64,000 nt of DNA, taken from positions 186,001-250,000 of the forward strand of contig VZSF01002039.1 in NCBI GenBank assembly GCA_013398295.1, read 5' to 3'. The notes under the pieces are model-generated. The model saw nothing but the letters and a program-made list of their open reading frames with translations, was not told where the DNA came from and did not search any database. Of this stretch, positions 1 to 12,515 are shown piece by piece. Every line of letters starts with the position of its first letter. Position 1 is the stretch's first letter. This DNA comes from Chionis minor (lineage: Eukaryota; Chordata; Aves; Charadriiformes; Chionididae). The position numbers were made by a program, and so were the translations under genes.

Positions 1-1504
1 GGTGAATGACACTGTCCCATCTTTCCAAGGCAAAAGTCCTAGAAACAGCTTAGCTCTTCCCGCTGCTCTTCCTTGACATTCTTCTTACTGACTGAAGTGG
101 AAGGAGAGGTTTGCTCTAATTTTTAATGGAGATGTGACAATTGTGCTCCGTCATGTGATGCTAAAGGAAACATTAATTTAAACATACTTTCTGGCTTTGT
201 ATTAAGCACTGTTCTGGTTCCTATTTGAGCCAGGACCCCTCAATCAACCCACAGGGCTTCTCCACTCAAGCCACAAGCAGTAGTAGGCAACTCATTCTCT
301 GGCCACAATTAAAGACGTAATGGGAGCAGATAAATAAGCTTGCTGTCTCTCTCCTAAATCCTAGTTATAATCAGCTTGCTTCTGACCATCTTTGTGGTGA
401 ACTGGTTATTGTAATTGGATAAACCTAACTAAATACTATGCTTCTGCATTAGGCTTAAGTTTTAAGCTGGTGTCTGACATAATTGAGAATAAATAGATGA
501 GATGCCTGCCAAATGTCATGCTGTAATGACATGCTTTGAAATGGTAAACAGTGAAAAGACACAATTTGCCATAAACTGTGAATCACTTACAAACAAACCC
601 GAATTATGTGGCTGTCTGGCAAGCTGATGCTTTCTGTTGGGGTCCAATGCGTGCAACACGACTGTGTTGCTCGACGTCTTCAGTTGACGCTAGAAATGCA
701 CCTCGGCACCTGATGAAGTAGTGTGGCCAGAAGAAGCTGGTATTCCACCCCTCCTCGTCTCGCTGTTACTTGGACTGCTCTGTTGTATTTTGGAGCTTCT
801 CCAGTTCAAGAGGGTTGCTCTGAAACTGGAAAGGTCAACTGGAGGCTTAGGAGGATGGTTGGGGTCTCTGACCACATGACCTGTGAGGAGAGGCTGAGGG
901 AGTTGAGCTTGTGTAGTCAGGCAAAAAGGGGAGATGTTGTCACATTCTGCAATAACTTGAAAAAGACAGCTACAAAAGTGATGGTGCCAAATTCTTCTCA
1001 GTGGTAACAGATGATGTGGGAATAGGGAAATGATTGCAAATTGTGGAGTGGGAGGTGGAGCATTGCCCAGCGGGGCCGTATTGCCTCCCTTCCTAGAGGT
1101 TTGGCTGGACAAAAGCATGGTCAACTGATCTTGTCTTGGTGGTGGCCCTGCTCTGAGCAGGAGGCTGGATAGCTGGCCTGCAGAGGTCCCTTTCAGCCAA
1201 TGCTTCCATAGCTGTGTTTGCTGCTACTTTGAGACTTAAGTAATTTGGTCTTAGGGCTAAAGTGAAATCCTTAGTAACATTTTCTTCTGCTTAGACACTT
1301 TATTAAAACTATCTTTTTAGTTCTTCCAATGTGAGTTCTGGTAAAGCAAAGTGAAGATTACATATCGCTTAAATTTTTTAGGTGTCTCTTTTTGTGTTTA
1401 TTTGAGAAGATTTGTGCATCTTAACTGTAGGTATGTAATGTTAGGCGTGTCTTAATTGCTGATGTAGTTGTACTTTCAAACCTAATCTAAGCTTCTGCTT
1501 CTAG
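1..1504 (+). other. MTUS1: MTUS1 intron (3' part) upstream of first visible exon
   Basis: This stretch is AT-rich and has no open frame with recognisable protein similarity apart from an old CR1 copy at about 720-1215. It ends with a pyrimidine-rich acceptor (gcttctgcttctag) at 1491-1504. I infer that it is the downstream part of an intron of the long MTUS1 transcript, because the next feature is a well-formed coding exon. The large 5' exons of the long isoform would lie before the window. Confidence 0.6.
720..1215 (+). mobile_element. Old, degenerate CR1 LINE fragment
   Basis: Around 865-960 the + strand encodes a decayed version of the CR1 reverse-transcriptase C-terminus (CEERLREL followed by a lysine/arginine-rich stretch), the signature seen more cleanly in the younger copies of this window. 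The end at about 1140-1205 (ggtggccctgctctgagcag, then cagaggtccctttcagcc) resembles the 3' end of older avian CR1 families. Stops and indels interrupt it, so it encodes nothing now. The 5' border is vague. It lies in sense orientation to MTUS1. Confidence 0.65.
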
Positions 1505-1594
1505 GAGCCAAGGCCAGGTCTGCTTCACTGAACCAGTGTGTACCAAAATCATGTGGGCCACTGAACTCAGCGAGGAAAGTCAGTGAGGCTAGAG
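1505..1594 (+). CDS. MTUS1: MTUS1 internal exon of the long (ATIP3-type) isoform
   Basis: This 90-base exon is bounded by a pyrimidine-rich acceptor (cttctag) and the donor AGAG|gtaatc. It carries 2 + 29x3 + 1 bases and is open in that frame. The product is basic and Ser/Asn-rich (AKARSASLNQC... ending SARKVSEAR), like the low-complexity linker that precedes the C-terminal coiled coil in long MTUS1 isoforms, which bind microtubules. Its phase (two bases in, one base out) agrees with exon 2850-2897 and with the shared exon at 40194, which is the main support. The ATIP1 isoform, started at 16372, would lack it. I could not align it to a reference, so the assignment is inferred from structure, position and strand. 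Confidence 0.7.
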
Positions 1595-2849
1595 GTAATC
1601 AGCTGTTGGGTAAAGCCAATTTTTCACTTACGTTCTTGAAACTCTCTGTGTTAAGAAAGAGCAGTTATGCTCTATGACTTCAGAGTAATTGAGATGGTCA
1701 GTCTACACGTTTTCCTTGTAGTTCATAGAATTGGAGACTGGCTCTGCAAAGCGTTCCTTGTGTATTTGTTTCATCTAGGGGAGAAAATCAGGGTATTCAT
1801 TGTCTCCGATCCGCTTAAAACTTGCATCCCGTGAGGACTCAGACTTCTTGATGATGTCTGCGAAATGATGCTCTGTCATCTGCTTACAAGTTCGTATACT
1901 TGCAAGACACAATCCAGATTAGATTTCCCAAGTTTGTGTTTAATTTAAGCAAGATACTTGCAAGAGCCTGCTGATCAGCTCTGGCTTCTTGAGGATGATA
2001 CTACTCCACTTCACACTTCTGTGTCAGATGCTTGCTTTATCTTTTAACTTTCAATTGAAATGAGTCATTTTTACCAGAGTCAATCAATAGTTAGATACGA
2101 GTCTTCAGGCAAGCTCTGTAAGACAAAATTTTCACTCTGGGAGCCAAGTTCCATTTGCAGGGCTGAGGTGAGGGAAACAAGTACAGTAATGCTACGAAGC
2201 AGATTGTTTCCTATGGAAATATGAAGCCTGAAGAAAGCTGATGGATGTCAACAGACCTTTTATAAACTTCCGTGTGTCACTTTTGCACTTATCTCACAAT
2301 TTGAAAGAGCGTTTTCTTTTAATATACTTCAAAATAATGAGTTTCTTAAGTCAGATTTCACATGACTAAAAAACGTGTAAGAGTAGATTAACCTTCTCAG
2401 TGCTTTCATTTATATCTAACTTAATTGCTAGCACATTTGAGGGTGCTTCTAATTTATACCACCTTTATACAAATAAAATAAGTGGACCATATTAGGTGGA
2501 AAAAAGTTGCTATGATGCCAGTATAGACAATTGTTTTTTATAATCTCTGGTCCTTTATGAACAAATAAGATGAAATGGAGCTACCTAGCTTAAATGAAGT
2601 GCGATAACTGTAATGGAAAAAGAAAAGTTTGTCTTACTGGGAATTCATCATGAATTCTCCAAACAGTTCAACCTTATAGTACTAAGTCTCACTGTGGAAT
2701 ATGCCATCAGCCACCTTAAGAAGGAAACTAAAGTTGTGAAGCTTGAGGAGCTTATGTAGAAGAAAAAAAATCTATAAAAAGGCACCCCTACTGCCCCTTA
2801 CTGGCTTTGATGTGTAATTCTCTTTTTTTTTTTTCTCTGAACATCGTAG
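1595..2849 (+). other. MTUS1: MTUS1 intron
   Basis: This intron runs from donor gtaatc to an acceptor with a long T run (2822-2834) followed by acatcgtag. It is AT-rich. I see no repeat, no further exon and no convincing ORF in it. Confidence 0.6.
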
Positions 2850-2897
2850 GTATTCCTGGAAGGAATGGACGCCAAAGCCTATCTTGTTTGGGTTCTG
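2850..2897 (+). CDS. MTUS1: MTUS1 small internal exon of the long isoform
   Basis: This 48-base exon lies between a T-rich tract ending in cgtag and a perfect donor, TCTG|gtgagt. In the frame passed on by exon 1505-1594 it reads GIPGRNGRQSLSCLGS, with no stop. Like its neighbour it takes two bases to finish a codon and leaves one base over, so it is a symmetric cassette that can be included or skipped without changing the downstream frame. The encoded Gly/Ser/Arg-rich segment would extend the linker before the coiled coil. The main doubt is its small size, but both splice sites are strong and the phase matches on both sides. Confidence 0.6.
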
Positions 2898-5800
2898 GTG
2901 AGTTTTCTGAACATATTTGTACGTTTTCTGTGGTGCAATTTAAGTTTTTCATTAGATTAGCATATGGGTTCTTTTCTTGAAAAAACAGTTTTACAACGGG
3001 TAGTTCCATAAACCGTCGTTGATTCCAATTTCAAGGGAAAAGGAAAAAGGTCTTTGGTTTTTTCCTACTTACTGTGTTCTGGCTACCCAGCTTTTAGAAT
3101 ATGCAACCTGTGCTATCCCTGTTTCTAGTGAAGCAAAAGGAGGTTTTAACTTGCACAGAGGGGGAAAAAAAAAAGTATGGCAATGTAGCTTGGATGTAGT
3201 TTTTGCTGTTTAGCCACAGTGAGGTAAGTAATGATTAAAGCTCATGTGTTGTGGCTTTAAAAAAACCGAAGTAGAAGACTGATGCAGAATAACAGGTTTT
3301 TCTGGAAGGTTCATGGTAGGTACCCTTTTGGTGTCAGCTGTCTCTGTGTCACTGCAGACTACACTCGAATAAGAAGTTGAAATTATCTGAGCGTGTTAAT
3401 GTGTATGTCTGCTTGTATGGCACGGGGAGCAATGACAGCTGATTAAGTGGCAGATGGTGTTCCAAATTCTGGCAGACTTTTAAGGACTTCATATTGGGTT
3501 TGTTTTTGGTGTTTGTGTTGGTCAGGACACCTGGTGCTAGTTTCTATATGCCAGGAGACAGAAAAGTCTTCAGATGATATTTCTACTCAAAGCAATTTCC
3601 AAGTCTTTTCATGAGAGTTGGCAGTCTAAATTAGTTTCCTTAGCATCGGCATGTATTTGCTGAATTAAAACTGCTTGTAGTTAATTACTCATTGAAAAGC
3701 CCTGTTTGAAAGACGCTGAAGATCACTGGAAAGCCTCGTGTCCCCTGAGTGAATAGCAGATGTCTTTCTGAAAGAGGTGCTGTAGCCAAACAGATGTTTA
3801 TAAATTTGAGTCTGGAATTACTGTGTAAATAGGTTCTGACCTGTAACTGGTCCTGTGGCAGTACGTTTTTAATTTACTGTAGTCGGAATGTGAGTCTAAT
3901 GCTTTTGCCTTTTATTCTCTTGAGTATCAAATGTTTGCATATTAATTGTGACCAAGTACCTTGCTCGATACCTCCTGTTAAGAGTCAGGGCTTCTGTCAT
4001 ACAGCAAGCATAAGGCTTTGCACGAAGTTCTTACTCTGTTTGCTGCTTGTATTGATAATTAGCCGAACTACTGTTAGTTTAGGTATAGCCTGACACCGAG
4101 TTTCATGACCTCATATGTGCTCCTGTTATGTAGGAGCTGGAGGATGATACAGCTAGCAGTGTAATGTCTTGATTAGCTTAGTTGAGGAAACTCATGATAA
4201 GCAACAAAGTCCATTTCTGGACTAGAAACAGAAAATTAAATTCCTCTTCCCCTTGTTTCTGATCGCCTTAAAATATAACTTTTATTTTTCCCTAAATTTA
4301 GTGTGGCACTTCCTCTGTATTTTCCATGCAGAAAAGCAATTAGTGCTCCCTCCCCTTTTTACTAGCTTAATACAACTTTTCTTGTGATTCATCTTTTCCA
4401 ACCAAATAAAGAATGTAGTCACATAGTCTTGAAGTATTATATTCGATGCTGTAAAAACACGGCTATAAACTCCAAGTTGGCTGTAGTATTTAGTGATTCT
4501 TTAGCAAACGCTCTTTAGGCTGTCAAATAGCTGTATTTGTGTTTGTACCTGAACTGTTTTCGGTACTGAGTCAGCTTCCAAAATTGAAGGGTATGTTAGA
4601 CTTCAAAGTTAATACATTTCTAACTTATACAGACCACTAGTATAATTTTCCACTTATGCGTGCAAAGCTTTCAGATGTAGGGGTGGGTTTTTTCCCATCT
4701 TCATAGTTGCAGATAGTTCTTACAACAGAATAAAAATATTGTGTGGCTGTTTGGATGTTCTGCTGTACAATGCCTTGCATTTTAAGAAAAGACAAATGAT
4801 CTTTTTTGAAATGAACAGAAATAATGCCAGCTGGTACCATGTAGAATGGAGCCTGCTTTTTTTTTTAGTTGCCTTGATACTATAGTGAAGCTTTGTTCTG
4901 CTGACTTTTAGCTAGCTAAAGCTTTTGTTCTTTTATTTCAGTGCCGTAGTTAACTCTACACTTTTTAGCCTTGTTCGATGAGGAGTTCCAGCCCCACTTC
5001 CCTTTCTTGCCAATGTGCTCTGTCTGAAGAGTCAGGAATAGTTTCTTGAGGCAGGACTCTGGTATTAAATTGATTACCACACTAATGCATTGATCAAGTG
5101 TTTAGCTTAGTTGTTACTTTTAGCATTACTTCAAGGATGGGGGTGGTGGTGGTGTGGGGGAAGCAGACATTTCTGGTATACAATCTCTATTCTCTGACTG
5201 TGCTTGCTCTTTATTAATTTTCCATTCATTTACAGCAATGATGCCAAGCCAGACACAACATACTGTTAGTATGCCTGGAGAACTGGAGAGACTTAGGTAT
5301 TGGCAGCTGTTTGTTCCTTGTCCCTGTTAAACATTCACAAGACTCCTTTTTGTCAGTTCTGTGTTTTTCATGGGTGATATTCCAGAGGATTAAGTAATTT
5401 TTTTTAAAGTTCTCTGGTATATTTCTTCAGTGCTGGCTTTACTGCATAGGCAAAACTACCTTCTTGGGCATAATATATTTTATTACACTTCTTAACTTGC
5501 TAACTTAAAGTAAGAATGCACTTGTGCACCTACTGAATTGTCTTAATGTAAATATTACTAAAAACACTGCCTCTTGTGAGATGGAATTTTGAATTGGGTG
5601 CAAAACTACCTCTAAAAACGCATAAAGCTAGTGCTCTTTTCTTTGTTTCTCCAGCCCTCCCTGTAAGAACAGTGACTTCTAACACTTGTGCAGTGTGGAT
5701 ATGCAGTGGATATTCAAGTTTCATACCTCCATTATTGACTGAAGGTTAGGGATAAGTTATAATACAATAGTCCCTGGTGCTACATAAGCTGAGCAAAAGC

Positions 5801-6888
5801 AAACATCCTTTTTGGCAGTTCCAAAGAGAAAGCTGTCATTTCAGGAATAAAGCATGCAAATATTTATTGGAAAGCTTTATCCTGTTGTTCAGTGACCCTG
5901 AAAGGGATGTGTGGTGTATTATGAATAACAAGTTACACGATGCTTGTGACGCATTCCTGTTCTCAGGAAAGCTAGGGCAACTGCTGATATACCCATGAAG
6001 TATTATCAAGTAAGAACAGTATTATTTATGTCATCTCTCATCATAAAATGATGGAGCATATGTAGTGAGGTCAGTTACTAAAGGCTATAGAAACCATGAA
6101 AATCAAGTAAGTTTCATCCACAAATGGCACATGCTCCATGATGAACGATGGTATTCTGTTGTTTTAACTTTTTAAAGAGGTTCGAAGGCTACTTGTTTTA
6201 ATCATCTGTGGGGAAAAAATATAATGCTGGGGAGAGAATAAATCAGGTGACTTACTGCAAAAGTGATTAAAGTGCTGATCAAGCTCAAATGGAGAAATAA
6301 GGTATAATTGTTACAGTCCATGAAGCTGTCTCTTGGAACAGGTTGTTAAAGATGGACGCTGGCTTCTCACTCAGACTCTTATGTTGGGATAGAACACTTT
6401 CCCTAACACAATGCTCTGGCTCAAACTGAGTTTATGGAGGCATAGTTTAGGGTTCAGTTAACACCCCTTTCTTTCGTGCTCTCAGTTGTCACTGTTGAAA
6501 ATCAGGGGAAACAGAGGGGAAACATCTCTTCTTACGTTGTAGATCGACTCATAGACTATGTTACCATCAAAATACTTGCACTTCTAATGTCTGGAAAACA
6601 AGGGATTAATGTACATCTTGCTGTGCTTGTGCTTTTTTGACAACAACAACAAAGGATTAATGTTTTAAAATTTGTCGTGTTACTACATGAAAATGTGGAA
6701 ACTTTCTTTAAAAACTAGGACGATTATAATTCTGAGAGCATGAACATTGTTACGAGTGTCAAATAGTTAGGTCTTCAAATTGACCACAGTAGTCTTCAGC
6801 ATGGTATGGCAAACTACCCTACTGATGAGGAACATCTGATTAGATGGATTATTATCTCTGTTTCTCCTTTCATATCTGCTCAAAAGGG

Positions 6889-6935
6889 GTTTGGTTGTTG
6901 GGTTTGGGGTTTTTTTGGGTGGGGGGGTGGTGGTG
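6889..6935. repeat. G/T-rich low-complexity tract
   Basis: The tract consists of short T runs alternating with G runs (including seven consecutive G) and ends in GGTGGTGG. The + strand could in principle form G-quadruplex structures. It is most likely simple intronic low complexity. A similar but shorter tract lies near 5137-5160. Confidence 0.6.
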
Positions 6936-9900
6936 TTCTTGTTCGCAGAAGCTTTTTTGGAAGTTGGAGAGCAGTGTTGTGTGGAGACTTGAGGAGATCC
7001 TCATGCATACGTGGGCGTAAGTGCTCATGTGGTTCGTCATAAAGCAGGTAGGATTGGGCAACTTGCTCGAGCTAAAAAGAAAGGAAAGGTAGTCCTTCTG
7101 GTGGCAGTTCTAGCATAGATCATAGTGCTAGCAACATACAAAAAACAGAGCAAACTGCTTTGGTCTCAGCACTTTGAGCGTTCTTTTTTGATGGTTTTAT
7201 CTTAGAATTAACTTCAATATACTTTTCCTGCTGTATAACATAAATGTTGTTATTAAGATTATTATTATTATAGAAAAACGTTGTATTTTCTCTTGAGTAT
7301 CCAACTTCGCAGATACAAGGTTAAATGTAACATTAATTTTCTTTACTTCACAAGAATGTCCATTCGTATGGAAAGTCCCAGAGGTCTTAAACTGTTCTTA
7401 AAAAAAAAAAAGATACCCCATCAACCTTCCCCAACAATTCTGATAGGGAGTACGTGTTGCAGAGCTCTACTTGGCAGTTTTGAAACAAACTCTATTTCAG
7501 TATTGTCTGAACAAAAGTTTCATGTATCCATTAAAAAAACTTTAAAAAATTCTATGGTAATACATGAAAATTTTCCATGAAGTAAAACTTCTCCTGTTGT
7601 TGAACCAACTCTGCCATTCTTTCAGTGTCTAATACTGTACTTTGCAGCTCATGGGAAATAAGTTCCCTTGAGAATCATACAGGAAACAATTTGATGGGTA
7701 AATAACTGAAATATTTGAAAGCTCTTCCTGTTCTGCACTGGAATAAACTGTCTTCTGCAGTGAAGTTAAAACCAGGAGGAAGATTCTGCTTTTTAAGAGC
7801 CAGTAGTCTGTACAGTGCTTAAAGCACTCCAGGCATACAAAAAAGCAGTGTTTAAATGTCTTTTAAAGCAGGGGGGATTTTGGTCCAGGTCTTCCACGTT
7901 GCAGAGATAGCATCTCTGACTAGTTCTGTTCAGGAATTTCAATATAGATGTGTTGAGACTGAATTCTGGGTCTCATGTGTGAAGAGCTTCAGCTTTTCTA
8001 AATAAGTTGGGTTAATCTTTTGTCTTTACCCCTCTCCGCAAAAGGAAAGCCTAGAAATTTTGCAGAAACACTTGAACAGTGTATAAACTCTGTGGGGTGA
8101 AGAAGTAAGATCAGATTCATTATTACTTTAATGAAGATAGTTAATATTCTAGAGATTGGAAGTTCTAGGAGTTGAATATTCAAGTTAAGTCTTTATCTCT
8201 TCAAAAGGAAGAAGAAAGTGAAGCTTATACTTACTTTGCAGATATGGGTACTGTGCGTTGGACTATTTTGGTGCCTTTCTAGCTGTGATATAAAGCCAGC
8301 TATGGTCTTTTTTTAGATTTTTTTTCATCCATGTGAACTATGAGGGCTATCTGAATGACTTAATTGTCTCGCGATCTAGCCTTAGAATGCCTTCAGGCTG
8401 ATAAAGACTGTTCTTATAAACAGGCAGCGAAGCTACTTAAGTGGTGTAGCTGTTACATGTAAAACAGCTATAAAAGCAGCTTTTTGTTATGCCACCTCTA
8501 TATAAAAAAAAGCAAAATTAATCTAATTCTGTGTGAATTTGAGTGTCTTATTAAATGTGTTCATTAAGGAGATGTATTGTATTTTGAAGACTTAATACAG
8601 AAGAACATCTGTAGCCCTGAAATAACTTTTGAAACCCAATAGCTGTTACTTTCTTGACTAGGATTTTTTTTTTCCAGTTGTTACCAAATAAAGTATAGTA
8701 CAGCAGCTAGATCGAAGGATTTAATTCTTTGGGTGAGAACTCCTATTCTGCAGAAGTCTTCACAGTGAAGTGGCTGGTGCTGACATTCAGTGAATGCCAC
8801 CCTAAACTCTGAAGTCATCTGTTTTGAGTGTTTTGGGTTTTTTTAAACATGTGCTGTTTTCCTGAGGTAGTATGTATGTCACAGTAGAGAACAGGATGCA
8901 AAAAACTGAGATGCTTGATAACACAGTCTTAATATCTTACAGATTTGTCCCTTCAGCTGTCAAGTCACTATATCAGTGTATAGTGGATACAGTGGATCTT
9001 CTGAAAATTAACACTTTTTGAGAAGGTTGTCTCTTGTTCCATGATGAAAATCAGCACTGCTCCCTGTGCCTTCAACTGTTTATCACTACAAAAACCAGTG
9101 ATCGTATGAGTAATACATGGGACGCCTCTGTTCGGACGGTGGTATTCTGATGGGAATTTCTCAAATCAGTGGATTGAAAGCGCTGGAATTACTATTACAA
9201 CCATAGCAATGAGGATTTTATGTGGGTCCTACCAGTTTTCCTGTAGTGACAGAGCATCCTGTATTAAGGCCTTCTGTAGCATAACTCAAAAGTTTTTCAT
9301 GCTACAAGGTCTGTTTCTTCCGTTAATGCTTTTAAGGAAGGACCTGTGTTCTGGTTTGTAAGTTACATATTTCAGTGATGTTTATTATTATTAATTTCAA
9401 ACTTCTGTGAGAAACTTGCATTCCAGCTCTGCCCAGTCATACTCAAACTCCTGGTGGCACACAAGTATACAGCCTTTCTGTGGAGGGAATGTTTGTACTT
9501 TGCTTCTGTGATACTTATTCTGATGCTTGGAGGAATGTCTGTAGCTCTTTCATGCTATTTATTTTGATGTTTCACAATAACAAGCAACACAAGCAAAGAA
9601 CACAGAGCTGCAGTTTCCTCATGCTTGTCTAAATACTGAACAGGCCAGCCTCTGCATGAGTAGAGGGGGCTACTGCAATGGGTATCCAAAGATTGTATCA
9701 GCTCACACAAAGGGATGCTTAAACAAAATTTCCCAGTGTTGGGAGCTGGAGTTCAAGGCTTTTCTAGCATGAAATTCTGTCCCAATGGCTTTCAATTATA
9801 GACTTCGTTGCTGGGATTAGCCAGAGATGGTGCTTTATTACTAGTCTGTCTTGATTGTAAAACATCTAAACACTCAGTAATTTTTTCACTAATTAAGACA

Positions 9901-11823
9901 ACAATAAATTCTTATTTTCTTAGGACACTTTAGAGCTTTGACTGGCCATCAAAGTCAAGCGCCAGTAGGAAACCACTTTCATTTTGTTATTCCAAACTGA
10001 GTTGCTGTGTGTAGTGTTGAATTATATCACTTTCTTGGAACTGCCATCCTAGTACTTGTTTCTTTCTCTGCTATCTTCTTGTCCCTTTCTTCTCCAGTTA
10101 AACCTAGGTATGGATCTCTTCTGATGTTCTCAGACTTGTTTGGTTTTTTCTTTGACTCTCTGGAGTTCCTCAGATTGTGCACATTGTTTTATGTGTTTTC
10201 AGTAAACACTGAGTTGTGTTGGATTTCTTCCTTAAGTTTGAGATAAGGTGCATGAGGTATCCCAAAGCTGACTCTTGATGTCCTCATACAATATTTTTAA
10301 GTTACTTTGAAGTCCTCTGACTTGTTCCTTCTTGCTTTCTTGAAGTCCTTTCCCCATATTTCTTAAGATTTTTTTTCAGCAGATACAGCAGCTGCCCATA
10401 TTGTTGTTGACATAATACTTAGAAGACCATGGAACTGTCCCAGAGACATGAAACTTCACGGATCTTGTGTCAAAGATGGTTAAACAGCTTGTAAACTGAA
10501 TGTACATCGGTATTTTTCTTGTCTGCACACGTGGGGCTATGAAGAACATACAAAGCCCCAGAGAGAAGTGAAACACACCTGTTGAGTTGTCTTTAATCTG
10601 CCATGTGATCTGATACACTACTGGCATGTCTTAGGACGTAGACTTGCCTACAGGGTCCTTGTTTGAGGTGTTGTTTTTTGGTAGAGGCTGTCACGGTGGT
10701 GGTGTTGTGAGGCCATAGATGAAGAAGAGTTGCACAGTGCATATGAATCAGTATCGTGTGAAGAAATAACTTTTTTCTCTGTTCCTTGAGGCCTGAGCTC
10801 ACAAGGACTCATGGATATACCTAGCCTATACACCAATGGAAGTTGCTAGCACAGAGGTGGTAGTTTTTTTGACACATTTGGCTAGATCATTGAAGCTTCA
10901 TATCTTAGGCACGTTATCCTACTGTCAGTGACGCTATTTGCTGTTGTAGAGTAGCAGTTATTTTTCCAAACTACTGGAGGATTTTGAGGCAGTCTAAAAA
11001 AATGCCATTTTGGAAGGGACAATGCCTGCACATGGAAAATAACTTGCTGCTCCCTTAAGCCAAAAGTTAAAAATGAAATGATTCTTGCAGTGTTTTGTGG
11101 CCATTCTCAGTTCTGAAAGAGTGCAGACACTGTAAATGCCACCACTGTTGCGTGAGAGGCACAGATCAGCCCGATTCCTGTAGCTGTTTGCCTGGGAATC
11201 CACTGCAGCATCACGTTCTGTTTGACAGGCTGCTGAATTTATAATGATTAAAAGCTTCTGTGTGCTAGAAAAACCTAAATTATTTAGGACTTTAGGTCCC
11301 ACTCTGAGACAGGAAGAGGTTTGCTTTTTTCTTGAGGTAAGATTGGAGATGAAAATGAGTGCCAAAGCTACAAGCCACATTTGGCCTGGCAGCAGGTATT
11401 GCTGCCTGTGGGAAGGTTAGCTTTTCACACTGGAGCGCGGGCCAGAGCAAGGTGGGCACAAGGAAGTGGAGGGGGACAGTCATTTTCCAGAAATAAAACC
11501 AAGGACACAGATGACCCTTTGGCTCTTAGTAGGCTACTGCTTCTTACATCTCTCGTTGCATAAGCAATCGCCTCTCTGTTCTTCCTACATAAAGCATGCC
11601 AGTACGATACATCTGCTCCAGACTGCCCCTGCTGTCTTATGACACAGAGCCAGTTTTCCTCTTTGTGGGCCCCTCAGATCTAAAGATCTAGCCTCTGACT
11701 TAAACTTCTTTGCAGCAAGACACTTACTATGTCACTACAGTGACTTTCTTAGAATCATAGGATCATCTATGGATTATCTTTCTTCCTCAGAACAAATATA
11801 ACTCAAATACTGACAATAAAAGC

Positions 11824-12515
11824 ATAGAATCATATGGTTGTCTAGGTTGGAAGGGACCTTTAAGATCATCAAGTCCAGCTATTAACCTAACACTGCCAAA
11901 GCCACCACTAAACCATGTCCCTCAGCACCAGATCTGCCCGGCTTTTAAATACCTCCAGGGATGGCGTTTACACCCCCTCCCTGGGCAGCCTGTTCCAATG
12001 CTTGACAACCCTTTCAGTGAAGAAATTTCTCCTCATATCCAATCTAAACCTCCCCTGGTGCAATTTAAGGCTATTTCCTCCTGTCCTATCACTTCTTCCT
12101 TGAGAGAAGAGACAAACCCCCACCTAGCTACACCCTCCTTTCAGGGAGCTGTAGAGAGCAAGAAGGTCTCCCCTCAGCCTCCTTTTCTCCAGGCTGAACA
12201 ACCCCAGTTCCCTCAGCCGCTCCTCACAAGACTTGTGCTCCAGACCCCTCACCAGCTCCAGTGCCCTTCCCTGGACACGCTCCAGCACCTCAAGGTCTTT
12301 CGTGGAGTGAGGGGCCCAAAACTGAACACAGGATTTGAGGTGGGGCCTCACCAGTGCCCAGTACAGGGGGACAATCGCTGCCCTAGTGCTGCTGGCCATA
12401 CTATTCCTGATCCAGGCCAGGATGCTGTTGGCCTTTTTGCCCATCTGGGCACACCGCTGGCTCATGTTCAGCCGGCAGTTGACCAACACTCCCAGGTCCT
12501 TTTGGTCACTTTTAT
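11824..12515 (-). mobile_element. 5'-truncated CR1 LINE, antisense to MTUS1
   Basis: The left edge begins with tagaatcatatgg, the reverse complement of the CR1 3' terminal ATTCTATG-type repeat, followed by ggttggaagggacc. The minus strand carries the C-terminal part of the CR1 reverse-transcriptase ORF (about 12124-12515), with recognisable blocks [49 protein letters not shown] and LKGGCS. The catalytic FADD block is missing because the copy is 5'-truncated. The frame is open over this part, so the copy is fairly young. The last 60 codons of the minus-strand frame upstream of the homology are flanking sequence. It cannot move on its own. Confidence 0.93.

Noticed and set aside
11752..11775. 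agaatcataggatcat, like a CR1 terminal repeat
   Set aside because: Only a few bases, no CR1 body beside it; may be a fragment related to the copy at 11824 but not supportable alone.
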